Assembly: GCF_026870175.2 (NCBI RefSeq)
Contig: NZ_CP113977.2
Coordinates: forward strand, 62,001-126,000
Length of the DNA stretch: 64,000 bases
Origin: Flavobacterium aestivum
GTDB taxonomy: Bacteria > Bacteroidota > Bacteroidia > Flavobacteriales > Flavobacteriaceae
Reading direction: 5' to 3'
This document shows, piece after piece, positions 24,705 to 32,852 of the stretch. The notes below the pieces were generated by a model. That model saw only the letters and a list, made by a program, of their open reading frames with translations, was not told the DNA's origin and made no database searches. The position numbers and the translations under genes are program-made. The first letter of the stretch is position 1; each line of letters begins with the position of its first letter.

Positions 24705-25739
24705 TTAAAAACTAACGATTCTACGGCTTTGCTTTTGATGCAAACGGTATTCTTTCATTCCTGCTTTGTGTGTCAAATAAGGGAACCCCATTTGATGATT
24801 GGCCGCGCTTATCTCATACATGTATGTAATGTGTCGGGCAAGTTCCTTCCATGCAAAAAACAAACTATGCCTAGGGTCATAAATATGTGTTGGTTCACTC
24901 GCAGCACCATTCAATTCTACAACAGAGAAATTTTTCCCTTGCTCTAATGCTTCAAACGTATCATACATAATATCTAATCTCCCAAAGTGAAAACCTGGTA
25001 TTTGCAGACACATTTCATTGAAGGAAGCTGTAAGTTCTGGTGTTATCCTATGGCTCCCGTCTAGAAATTTAGCCCCACGAGCGTGATTCCCGTACGGTAC
25101 GAGATTTATTTTTTCGCCCATAGGCAAAACTTTCAGTAACTTATTTCCGTATTCTTTTTTTAGCGCTTTTAACTGTAGTTCGTATCTAGCATTTTCTTTT
25201 ATTAATTCTTCAATAGTTGCTACGCCATTTCCGGTAATGATTAAAAATTCCTTTGCTACAATACCTGTAATTCGTCCTTCCTTTTCGTGTGGATATCGAA
25301 CATAAAAAATACCAACCTCATTTTCATACGGAATCAAATCTTGTACAATAAAATCAAAATCTGCTTTATCTATATACTGCTTTAAATCAGCTGGAGTTTC
25401 TATTTTTTTCACAGCAGAACCTCGCAAACCAATATCTGGTTTGGCAATAAAAGGATATTTAATCCCTGAATTTTCAAGTATTTTATTTATTTCATCAATA
25501 GTAGTTCCGACTTTTACCAGTTCTGTTTTTGGATAATACTGTTGTGGAATCAAATTATAAATTTGTTTTTTACTATCCATAATAAAGCCTCCATTTTTGA
25601 TGGTCGGGTTGGAAGCACTAAAGAAAAAAATAGATTTGGCTTTTATCGAATAATAGGCCCAAAGAAAATATATAGGTACATATACCATCTGAAAAGGCCA
25701 GTATTCCCAATGGGTCAATTTGTGAAAGAATAGTTTCAA
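24705..25739 (-). CDS. ATP-grasp family ligase-like protein
   Basis: 344 residues. After an N-terminal segment with one hydrophobic stretch (WPFQMVYVPIYFLWAYYSI) comes an ATP-grasp core: YPFIAKPDIGLRGSAVKKI binds ATP, DFIVQDLIPYENEVGIF follows, and FHFGRLDIMYDTFEAL and VVELNGAASEPTHIYDP supply metal ligands. Relatives are often named D-alanine-D-alanine ligase, but the N-terminal half is unlike Ddl and no peptidoglycan genes adjoin it, so I keep the general name. It is probably co-transcribed with the LysE-like exporter. Confidence 0.8.
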   Translation of the reverse strand: MKLFFHKLTHWEYWPFQMVYVPIYFLWAYYSIKAKSIFFFSASNPTIKNGGFIMDSKKQIYNLIPQQYYPKTELVKVGTTIDEINKILENSGIKYPFIAKPDIGLRGSAVKKIETPADLKQYIDKADFDFIVQDLIPYENEVGIFYVRYPHEKEGRITGIVAKEFLIITGNGVATIEELIKENARYELQLKALKKEYGNKLLKVLPMGEKINLVPYGNHARGAKFLDGSHRITPELTASFNEMCLQIPGFHFGRLDIMYDTFEALEQGKNFSVVELNGAASEPTHIYDPRHSLFFAWKELARHITYMYEISAANHQMGFPYLTHKAGMKEYRLHQKQSRRIVSF

Positions 25740-25805
25740 GAGTTGTATTTAAGATTAATTTTTATTGGATTTTATTTCGGTAATTGAAATTCAGAATGCC
25801 TACAA

Positions 25806-26516
25806 TTAAATAGAAATAAATGTTTTTGAATATTTTTTGGATGCAATCAAATCCAGATGATGAATCATTACTTTGTTTTTTTCAATGACTGTTTGTGTAA
25901 TACTCAATGTTTTCAATTCATTGTTTCTATTTATAACCAAACCATGTTCGTTATTATCAGCTTCGGTATAACGATGAAAATGTAGCATCTTGTCTTCTGT
26001 AATTTCTGGATTGGAATCTAAGAAAGCATAGAACCATTTCGAACGTTGTTCTCTAATCTCCTTTGAATACAAGGTTGATGAAGACCAAACATAATTTTTA
26101 TCAGTTTCTAAACTTACCTTTGATTTTTCGGCTCCGTTCCAACGCAATTGATAAAGCTGTTTATCCTGAAATAGTACTAAAGTAAAGGGTTCTATCCTCT
26201 CTAAATCAATTTCGTTCCAAAACTCTTTTGGCGAAACACTACCAATCATATCAAGAACAATCAAACCTCTACTTTTTCGATAAGGCAATTCTAATTGATG
26301 CTTTTCAGCGGCTCCATTGAGCAAGACCAAAACAGTACCATTTTCATCAACAACATACCAAGTTCCACCTGCTTTGGGATCTTTGGGATAAATTATATTT
26401 TTCCCGTTCAAGGTGTAATTCTGAGGCGGAATTGCATCAGGTCGGATTACTTTTTCATCACGATTTGAGGTAATGATAATTTTATCATTAGTGCTAACAA
26501 AACTTACTGTACACAT
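25806..26516 (-). CDS. NRDE/TANGO2-family protein
   Basis: 236 residues. It starts MCTVSF with Cys2, the candidate N-terminal nucleophile of this Ntn-hydrolase-like family, and carries the family name motif in IITSNRDEKVIRPD. PKAGGTWYVVDENGTVLVLL and the RKSRGLIVLD region also fit. Mammalian TANGO2 is linked to lipid and haem trafficking; the bacterial role is unknown. It is the last gene of the six-gene operon beginning with DM13, and its start overlaps the DinB-like gene by 13 bp. Confidence 0.85.
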   Translation of the reverse strand: MCTVSFVSTNDKIIITSNRDEKVIRPDAIPPQNYTLNGKNIIYPKDPKAGGTWYVVDENGTVLVLLNGAAEKHQLELPYRKSRGLIVLDMIGSVSPKEFWNEIDLERIEPFTLVLFQDKQLYQLRWNGAEKSKVSLETDKNYVWSSSTLYSKEIREQRSKWFYAFLDSNPEITEDKMLHFHRYTEADNNEHGLVINRNNELKTLSITQTVIEKNKVMIHHLDLIASKKYSKTFISI

Positions 26517-26992
26517 TGTTTTCTGTATTCGACTGTAGAACGGGCTACTCCAAAATTTTCATGAACTGCTACGTTTTCAAATTTTAAAATTGCCACTTTA
26601 ATTAATGCTTGATGATGGATGCAATGCTCTAGATTATATAGCAATTCTCTGTAATAATTACTTTGAATCTTGATGGCTGTTCCATCAATCATTTGTTCCA
26701 ATTCGAGTTCTTTATTTTCTTTCTGAATACTGTTTTTGACATCAAAAATCTTTTGAATAGCAAAATCAGTATTTGTTTGAATCAATACGTTTCGCTCTCT
26801 TTTATCATAATTCACAGTTCCTGAATCATAATTCTGATTCAGACATTGAAACATTTCAACTATATGCCGAGTATGTTCTCCTATGCTTGCACCGCTCAAT
26901 TCATAACAAGATTTTGAATATTCTTTTTCAGACAATTGATTTAACAAATCAACCAACTCGTCTAAACTATTATTTATAGATGGAATTAGCAT
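26504..26992 (-). CDS. DinB-like four-helix metal-binding protein
   Basis: A 162-residue all-helical protein. The DinB/YfiT pattern of metal-binding histidines is visible as SIGEHTRHIVEMF (H40, H43) and NLEHCIHHQALIKV. Relatives act as thiol-dependent transferases (bacillithiol or mycothiol S-transferases) or have unknown roles. It is the fifth gene of the operon, starting 1 bp after the DoxX gene ends and overlapping the NRDE gene. A thiol-linked or redox role would fit its neighbours. Confidence 0.8.
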   Translation of the reverse strand: MLIPSINNSLDELVDLLNQLSEKEYSKSCYELSGASIGEHTRHIVEMFQCLNQNYDSGTVNYDKRERNVLIQTNTDFAIQKIFDVKNSIQKENKELELEQMIDGTAIKIQSNYYRELLYNLEHCIHHQALIKVAILKFENVAVHENFGVARSTVEYRKQCVQ

Positions 26993-26993
26993 A

Positions 26994-27383
26994 TTATAGT
27001 TTTAGTTTTAAAATAGTTTTTATTTTACTTTTATTCCAATAAATCAATGCAATACAACAAAGAAAAGTAATTATTGCTAAAATAAACAACTCCCCTCCAT
27101 CATTTTGTACATTAATTCCTAATACAAAAAGATGCGAAAAAATAGCTCCAAGCATAACTCCTGCTCCTATTAAAGCACCTAATAAAGTAGTTCGAGGAAT
27201 CAGGATTAAAACAGCAGCAATCAGCTCGACTACTCCAGAACCAATTCTACCATACGGTTCCATTCCTAAAGTAGAAAAAATATAAACACTTTCTTCGGCA
27301 CCTGTGAATTTAAAATACAACGTTTGCAACAAAATGATTGCTGCCGTTAGCCGAAATACCCATATTAAAATTAACTTCATCAT
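26994..27383 (-). CDS. DoxX-family membrane protein
   Basis: A 129-residue inner-membrane protein with four hydrophobic helices. LILIWVFRLTAAIILLQTLYFKFTGAEE is split by a polar turn. The core RIGSGVVELIAAVLILIPRT is the DoxX signature, with the acidic residue in helix 2. DoxX proteins associate with quinone-linked or thiol redox systems in several bacteria. It is the fourth gene of the operon, 6 bp after the YHS gene. Confidence 0.88.
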   Translation of the reverse strand: MMKLILIWVFRLTAAIILLQTLYFKFTGAEESVYIFSTLGMEPYGRIGSGVVELIAAVLILIPRTTLLGALIGAGVMLGAIFSHLFVLGINVQNDGGELFILAIITFLCCIALIYWNKSKIKTILKLKL

Positions 27384-27389
27384 GTTTTC

Positions 27390-27851
27390 TTATTTTAAGA
27401 TTTTTTTCCAATTTGCATCCGCTTTTGCTTTCAAGCTAACCTCATCTTTATTCCAACTTTTTAAGGTATTGTTGAAAAAAGCATTATAGAACAAAAACAG
27501 TTTCCCGTCTATAATTTTGAATGTCTCAGGATTGATTTCGACTTTTTCTCCTGAACTTCCCATCGCGTAAGCACACCAACCACCGTATTGTGGCTCGTAA
27601 GACGCAGCATTTTTCACAAAAAGATCTTTGTTTGCAACCGATGAAAATTGATATGTTACTCCTTCATAAGTTGCGATTAGTTCTTTCTTGCCTTTTAGAG
27701 CTTTTCCTTGTTTAAAGTAAGCTACGGGATCATAACCTTGAATGGCTACTTTTTTTTCTAAATTAAATTCAGCTGTTCTTTTAGAAACCGTTTGAGCCGA
27801 AATCGACATTGTTACCAATGCGATGATTAAAGTTAAAAGTATCTTTTTCAT
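27390..27851 (-). CDS. Secreted YHS-domain protein
   Basis: 153 residues with a signal peptide (about 1-19, MKKILLTLIIALVTMSISAQ). A YHS domain occupies most of the mature part: AIQGYDPVAYFKQGKALKGK, then YQFSSVANKDLFVKNAASYE and PQYGGWCAYAMG. YHS domains bind metal ions in copper- and heavy-metal-handling proteins. A periplasmic metal- or redox-related role is inferred. It is the third gene of the operon. Confidence 0.88.
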   Translation of the reverse strand: MKKILLTLIIALVTMSISAQTVSKRTAEFNLEKKVAIQGYDPVAYFKQGKALKGKKELIATYEGVTYQFSSVANKDLFVKNAASYEPQYGGWCAYAMGSSGEKVEINPETFKIIDGKLFLFYNAFFNNTLKSWNKDEVSLKAKADANWKKILK

Positions 27852-27871
27852 AATATTTATAAGTATTAGTA

Positions 27872-28774
27872 TTAAAACAAAATTTTATATTGAAGTGCCA
27901 AGACAAAACTTCTAGTCAATCCGTCTGGTCTAATATCCCTGACAACAAAAGGAGTCGCAACAGAAACTTCTATACTTTGTTGTTTGTTAAGATTATAAGT
28001 GCTTATCAGATTTCCGTTTATAGTCAACCCTTCTGAGCCTACATAATTTTCTCTTATGCCATAAATATTTTCAAAACTATCTTCGCCAAGATGATAAATA
28101 AATAAGACATTGGGTTTGAAACTAAATTTTTGATTTTTTGTGTTTAATGTATATGTTGTTCTAAACAAAGCGTCCGATTTTCGTTGGAATAAATTAGTTG
28201 TTGGAAAATCATCTGTCCCCGAATATTCTTTGAAATAGGAATTTTTGTTAATATTAAAAACCGGAATTTGAACTGCAACATTAAAATCCCATTGACTGTA
28301 TTTAAAATTAGTTCCCAAAAGCAAATCAAATGTTCCCAAACTTGATTGATAATCTAACGGAAGCGAATAACCGTTAATCTTCAAATTAGAGGATGTAAAT
28401 GGGAATTTCCACCCAAATAATGTGCTCCATTGTTTCTTGTTCTTCTCTGGAAAAGTATATTTCCCAATCAAAAAAGCATCGCCAAATGCTGCTCGTGTAC
28501 CAAAACTTCCAGTTGCACTAGAAAAAGTAATCTTTGTACTCAATGCAAATTTTTCATTAAACTGTCGTGTATAAGAAACAAAAGGAGAAAAATATTTCAC
28601 ATCCGATTCTCCTGCACCAAAAATGGCCGCAACTTCTATATTGTTTTTCAACTCTTTTGCTGTTGGGTGAAAACCATTCCCGATGGAACAAATCCCTGCA
28701 TCGCTACAACCCTGCCCAAAAGCAAAGACCGAAATCAAAAACGCACTACTGACTAAAAATATCTTCTTCATCAT
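27872..28774 (-). CDS. Putative outer-membrane beta-barrel protein
   Basis: 300 residues. The signal peptide (about 1-20, ending VFAFGQ) is followed by a mature N-terminus GCSDAGICSIGNGF with two cysteines. The rest is made of amphipathic strands and ends in aromatic LALQYKILF, a C-terminal pattern typical of outer-membrane barrels. No named family is recognised. The two cysteines close to the N-terminus could bind metal or form a disulfide. Its start codon shares one base with the DM13 stop region. It is the second gene of the operon. Confidence 0.72.
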   Translation of the reverse strand: MMKKIFLVSSAFLISVFAFGQGCSDAGICSIGNGFHPTAKELKNNIEVAAIFGAGESDVKYFSPFVSYTRQFNEKFALSTKITFSSATGSFGTRAAFGDAFLIGKYTFPEKNKKQWSTLFGWKFPFTSSNLKINGYSLPLDYQSSLGTFDLLLGTNFKYSQWDFNVAVQIPVFNINKNSYFKEYSGTDDFPTTNLFQRKSDALFRTTYTLNTKNQKFSFKPNVLFIYHLGEDSFENIYGIRENYVGSEGLTINGNLISTYNLNKQQSIEVSVATPFVVRDIRPDGLTRSFVLALQYKILF

Positions 28775-29196
28775 TATTCATTTGGAGTTAATTCAGCAAC
28801 TGCAAACAAATGATTGTATTGCTGACAATGGATAAGAACAAATGGATATTGTTTTAAATCTATCCCTTTCGGAAGAACATATACGGTCGAAGCATTCAAA
28901 TTTCCTAAATTGACAAACTCTGTTGGTGTATTTGATTTTGATAAATACACTTTCAAATCTGGTCCGTTAGAAATACTAAAATCTACTAATCTTAATTTGT
29001 ATTCACTATTTTCAGAAAAAATTTTCACACCTCCATTAACCGTTATACTGGAAGTGGGAGCGAAAACACCTTGCTTTTTAAGCATAGATGTTTGTTCATC
29101 AATCATAGCCGAAGGGACATCACCTGTAAGACTACCTTCTTGCTCGCAAGAATAAAGCAATCCCAAAAAGGTGAGTAGCAAAAATTTATTTTTCAT
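28774..29196 (-). CDS. DM13-domain lipoprotein
   Basis: 140 residues. A lipobox LYSC puts the lipidated cysteine at residue 17. The DM13 domain fills residues 40-137: VNGGVKIFSENSEYKLRL, SISNGPDLKVYLSKS and PFVLIHCQQYNHLFAVAEL, with the single conserved cysteine in IHC. DM13 is proposed to be a redox (cytochrome-b561-linked) domain. It is the first gene of the six-gene operon downstream of the Crp/Fnr gene. Confidence 0.85.
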   Translation of the reverse strand: MKNKFLLLTFLGLLYSCEQEGSLTGDVPSAMIDEQTSMLKKQGVFAPTSSITVNGGVKIFSENSEYKLRLVDFSISNGPDLKVYLSKSNTPTEFVNLGNLNASTVYVLPKGIDLKQYPFVLIHCQQYNHLFAVAELTPNE

Positions 29197-29215
29197 ATTG
29201 ATTTTTTTTATAAAC

Positions 29216-29223
29216 CAAAGGTA
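29216..29223 (-). promoter_or_regulatory. Probable -7 box of the DM13 operon
   Basis: TACCTTTG on the minus strand matches TAnnTTTG, 20 bp upstream of the DM13 start and within the 87-bp gap after the Crp/Fnr gene. This gives the operon its own promoter, which the adjacent regulator may need to activate. No clear -33 TTG is seen. Confidence 0.5.
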
Positions 29224-29283
29224 AATCTATATGAAAATGGTAATTGTCGGCTATTTTACAGTTCGATCAAAATAGTTTAAAAA

Positions 29284-29961
29284 TTATAGTTTTGTAATAT
29301 CTGTAATAATTATTTCTTTACGATTGTAAACCAATAAGTCTTTGGTTTCCATCTCGTTCAGCAATTGAGTGGCTGTTTGTCTGGAGGTACAAATAATCTG
29401 AGCAATATCATTTTGGGTCAGATAATTTTCAATAACCACTTTATTGTCGATGCGTTTGCCTTCCCTCTCGGCCCAATCTTTTAGAAATTGATACAATCTG
29501 GTTTTGGCATCTTTAGAAATTAGATTGGCATAACTATTCTTGATTCGCTTCATTTTCAACCCCACGAACTTGGTATATGATAAGGCTAAGCTAGGGTTCT
29601 GAAGTAATAAATTTTCAAAATCAGACATTAGGAAACTGCAAATAACTACATCATCCGAGAGCACTTTAGCATATTCATTAGATTGAGTATCATTCTCAAG
29701 TGTCAATTCCCCAAAGAGATCTCCTTTTTGAATAATGTCTTTAATAGTCTCGTTCCCTTCTTCATCTACAGCAACAATCTTGATACTTCCTTTTTTTAAA
29801 AGAAAAATCCTTGGTACATCCGAATTAGAGAAATAAATAATTTCACCTTTATTGGCTTTTTTAAATCCTGTGACGATGCACAATTGTTTGATTTGCGACA
29901 TGCTTAATGTCCAAAATAATTTGTGATCCCGTAGGTACCAATATTTTAATTCGTCGTACAT
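29284..29961 (-). CDS. Crp/Fnr-family transcriptional regulator
   Basis: 225 residues. The N-terminal cyclic-nucleotide-type sensor domain has IIYFSNSDVPRIFLLKKGSI and IIQKGDLFGELTLEND. The C-terminal winged helix has LTQNDIAQIICTSRQTATQ, the Crp-type recognition helix. There is no N-terminal cysteine cluster of the FNR kind, so oxygen sensing by an iron-sulfur cluster is not indicated. It is followed on the same strand by the DM13 operon, its likely target. Confidence 0.92.
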   Translation of the reverse strand: MYDELKYWYLRDHKLFWTLSMSQIKQLCIVTGFKKANKGEIIYFSNSDVPRIFLLKKGSIKIVAVDEEGNETIKDIIQKGDLFGELTLENDTQSNEYAKVLSDDVVICSFLMSDFENLLLQNPSLALSYTKFVGLKMKRIKNSYANLISKDAKTRLYQFLKDWAEREGKRIDNKVVIENYLTQNDIAQIICTSRQTATQLLNEMETKDLLVYNRKEIIITDITKL

Positions 29962-30417
29962 TGAGTTTGTTATTAGCTTATGTAAAATTAAGTAAAGCTG
30001 TATTAAAAAAAAGGGTTCTACCCAGAAAATTGGAAATCCAAGTATAGATATATACTATTCTTCAAAGGACAAATTTAGTTATGCGATTACCATTATTGAA
30101 TTTATAGTGTGTAGAATCACAAATATTCTCTCATAAATCAGAGCAATTCTTGCTAAAATGACTTTCAATTAATTCGATGATCGCAATTACTAAATAATCA
30201 ATACTTTACAATAAAAAATAATTTATCATCTCAAAAATGTGTTCGAACACAATTTCTGGTATTTTTATTGTTTACTAAAAATATAATCCATAGTTTCGTG
30301 ATACTATTGCCCTTAGAAAGTAATAATCAAAAAAAAAATGGTTCGAGCTTTTTTTGCCTCTTAACTACTCCTTTTAGATTGTTTAAAAAGAATGAAAAAG
30401 AAAAAAATCATAAAAAA
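29962..30417. other. 456-bp intergenic region with operator-like palindrome
   Basis: Holds the upstream regions of the Crp/Fnr gene and the GH95-like gene. The one clear feature is TGTGTTCGAACACA (30238-30251), a perfect 14-bp palindrome with a central CG, of the kind bound by LacI/GalR-type regulators, 167 bp before the GH95 start. The rest is AT-rich. An in-frame extension of the GH95 gene (from 30268) shows no signal-peptide sense and is treated as non-coding. Confidence 0.55.
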
Positions 30418-32730
30418 ATGAGACAAATAGTACTTCTTTTAATCACCACCATATCATTTCATTCTATTTTCAGCCAAAGAAACAGTAGCCCTGAACTTCC
30501 TGTAAATAAACTTGTATTGCAAGCCCCCATCAATAATTGGGATGAGGCTATCCCATTAGGCAACGGGTTAATGGGTGGTCTTTTGTGGGGTGAAAATAAC
30601 ATCATTAGATTATCACTGGATCGAGGGGATTTATGGGACGAAAGAATCAATGGCGAACCTAACTGGTGGAAAAAAAATACATACAAAAAAGGAGTAGAAT
30701 TTATCAATCAAAATAAACCCGAATTAGTAAATGACTGGTGGAATATTCCCTATGATGGCGTGACGCCTACAAAACTACCCGCAGGTCGTGTAGAAATACA
30801 ATTACCTGCTACAGAAATCGTTAAAAATTTCGAATTAAATTTGGCTTCCGCCGAAGGAATTGCCAATTTCCAATCCAATTCGAATATTAAAGTTATTTAC
30901 AGTGCCACAGAACCCGTTATATTACTTTCTATAAACGGAATGAGTGTGAATGCTCTCCATCTATTAAGTACTATGGATGTGTTTCGAAAAAATAGTAAGG
31001 TTCAAGCTGGACCTTCAAGCGGTGGCACTATGGAGAAATTAGGCTATCCAGAAGCTGTAAAAGGAAGCTCAAAGACTGCACAATGGTATACCCAAGAAGC
31101 TGCGAATGGACTAAAATATTGCGTCTACGCACAATCAAAACAACTTAAGAACAATACACTTCTAGCGATAACCATCACTTCTACCAACGATAGCCCAGAT
31201 TTTCTTTCACTGGCGAAAACGAGATGTGAAAACGCTTTAAACAAGGATTATGCCCTAATTTTAAATAAACACAAACAATGGTGGAAGCAGTTCTGGACAA
31301 AATCTAGTGTTAGTATTCCCGATGAAGCTGTACAAATGCAATACAATTTGGCACAGTATTTTTATGGTTCTGCTTCTCGGATTGATTCCCCACCAATGCC
31401 TCTTCAAGGTGTATGGACTGCAGACAATGGTTCGCTACCTCCTTGGAAAGGTGATTATCATAATGATCTCAACTCTCAAATGATCTATATGGGTTATCAG
31501 GAATCTGGCCGTTTTAGCGAAGGGAGTTCATACATCAATTATTTATGGAATCGCCGTCAGGTTTTTAAGGATTTTGCCAGAGATTTTTATCAGATTGATG
31601 GTTTAGCTTGCCCAGGAGTGATGTCCTATTCCGGTCAACCATTGGGAGGATGGGGTCAATACAGCTTGTCCCCTACCATGAGTGCTTGGAGTGCACATCT
31701 TTTTTACTTACACTGGCTTTACACTGCTGATGACAATTTTCTAAACGAGAAAGCTTATCCTTGGTGCTCTGGCGTGGGCGAATGCATGTTGGGATTACTC
31801 AAGCCTGATAAAAAAGGAATATTAAAACTACCGTTATCTTCATCTCCGGAAATCTTTGATGACAGCCCTAAAGCCTGGCTGCAACCTAACAGCAATTACG
31901 ATTTGATGTGTCTGAAAATGTTATTCCTCTCTTTGAATGAAATGGCAATTGCCAGCAAAAAATTTACTGAGGCTGAAAAATGGTCAAAAGCCGCAGCAGC
32001 ATTAGGAGATTTCCACACCAAACCTGATGGCACCTTATTAATTGATGCTGTAACTGAATTACCAGAAAGCCATAGACATCTCTCTAATATTATTGGACTA
32101 TACCCTTTTAATCTGACTACAAAAGAAGGTGGAGTAACCGATGAAAAAATCATAACTGCCAGTTTAAAAAATTGGGAAACAAAAGGAACTAGTGAATGGT
32201 GTGGATATACTTTTTCATGGATGAGTTGCATGCAAGCAAGAGTAGGAAATGCTGAAGAAGCAGTTAAGAATCTAGATATTTTCGTCAAAGCCTTTGTGTT
32301 GCGCAACGGTTTTCATGTCAATGGAGATCAAACCAAAAGTGGCTATTCTAATTTTACGTATCGTCCATTTACATTAGAAGGAAATTTTCTAGCCTCGCAA
32401 GCGGTTCACGAAATGTTATTACAAAGTTGGAGTCCCACAGCGGGAAAAATCAACACTGGCATACTCCGTTTGTTTCCTGCCACACCCAAAAAATGGGCCA
32501 ATGCCTCTTTTACTGATTTAAGAGCCGAGGGAGGATATACCGTTTCGGCAACACGAAAAAACAACCAAACGGTTTGGTTTAGTATCGTAGCAAACAAAAC
32601 CGGAACAGTACGAATACAGGATAATTTTCAGGGGAAATCTCCCAAATGGAACCTTAGCAAAATAAAAAAGATTGGAAATATATACGAAGTAAAGCTCAAT
32701 AAGGGACAAAAGTTAGAAGCCACTTTTTAA
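30418..32730 (+). CDS. GH95-like secreted glycosidase with atypical catalytic residues
   Basis: A 770-residue protein with a signal peptide (about 1-20, IVLLLITTISFHSIFSQ). The start ATG 30418 is chosen because it opens the signal peptide. N-terminal NWDEAIPLGNGLMGGLLWG and catalytic-domain motifs PLQGVWTADNGSLPPWKGDY, SSSPEIF and HRHLSNIIGLYPFNL match family GH95, known for alpha-1,2-L-fucosidase and alpha-L-galactosidase activity. E478 corresponds to the general acid. Two other catalytic positions look changed (D350 for Asn, E654 for Asp of the DGNFG motif). It is a lone gene with no PUL SusC/D pair beside it. Exact substrate unknown. Confidence 0.85.
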   Translation: MRQIVLLLITTISFHSIFSQRNSSPELPVNKLVLQAPINNWDEAIPLGNGLMGGLLWGENNIIRLSLDRGDLWDERINGEPNWWKKNTYKKGVEFINQNKPELVNDWWNIPYDGVTPTKLPAGRVEIQLPATEIVKNFELNLASAEGIANFQSNSNIKVIYSATEPVILLSINGMSVNALHLLSTMDVFRKNSKVQAGPSSGGTMEKLGYPEAVKGSSKTAQWYTQEAANGLKYCVYAQSKQLKNNTLLAITITSTNDSPDFLSLAKTRCENALNKDYALILNKHKQWWKQFWTKSSVSIPDEAVQMQYNLAQYFYGSASRIDSPPMPLQGVWTADNGSLPPWKGDYHNDLNSQMIYMGYQESGRFSEGSSYINYLWNRRQVFKDFARDFYQIDGLACPGVMSYSGQPLGGWGQYSLSPTMSAWSAHLFYLHWLYTADDNFLNEKAYPWCSGVGECMLGLLKPDKKGILKLPLSSSPEIFDDSPKAWLQPNSNYDLMCLKMLFLSLNEMAIASKKFTEAEKWSKAAAALGDFHTKPDGTLLIDAVTELPESHRHLSNIIGLYPFNLTTKEGGVTDEKIITASLKNWETKGTSEWCGYTFSWMSCMQARVGNAEEAVKNLDIFVKAFVLRNGFHVNGDQTKSGYSNFTYRPFTLEGNFLASQAVHEMLLQSWSPTAGKINTGILRLFPATPKKWANASFTDLRAEGGYTVSATRKNNQTVWFSIVANKTGTVRIQDNFQGKSPKWNLSKIKKIGNIYEVKLNKGQKLEATF

Positions 32731-32773
32731 TCATTTCAATAAAAAAACAATCATCCTAAATCTCTTTTAATTT

Positions 32774-32814
32774 AAAAGCCCTTTCGGAGTACCAGACTCT
32801 GAAAGGGCTTTTTT
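32774..32814. terminator. Bidirectional terminator between the GH95-like and acyl-CoA dehydrogenase genes
   Basis: 17-bp arms around aaaagccctttc / gaaagggctttt with one G-U pair, a 5-nt loop and T/A runs. It serves both convergent genes. Confidence 0.92.
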
Positions 32815-32852
32815 GATAATACTCGGATATTTTATCCAGATCTATATTTTCA

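Noticed and set aside
30268..30417. 50-codon N-terminal extension of the GH95-like gene
   Set aside because: It would bury the signal peptide and has no family similarity; ATG 30418 is a better start.
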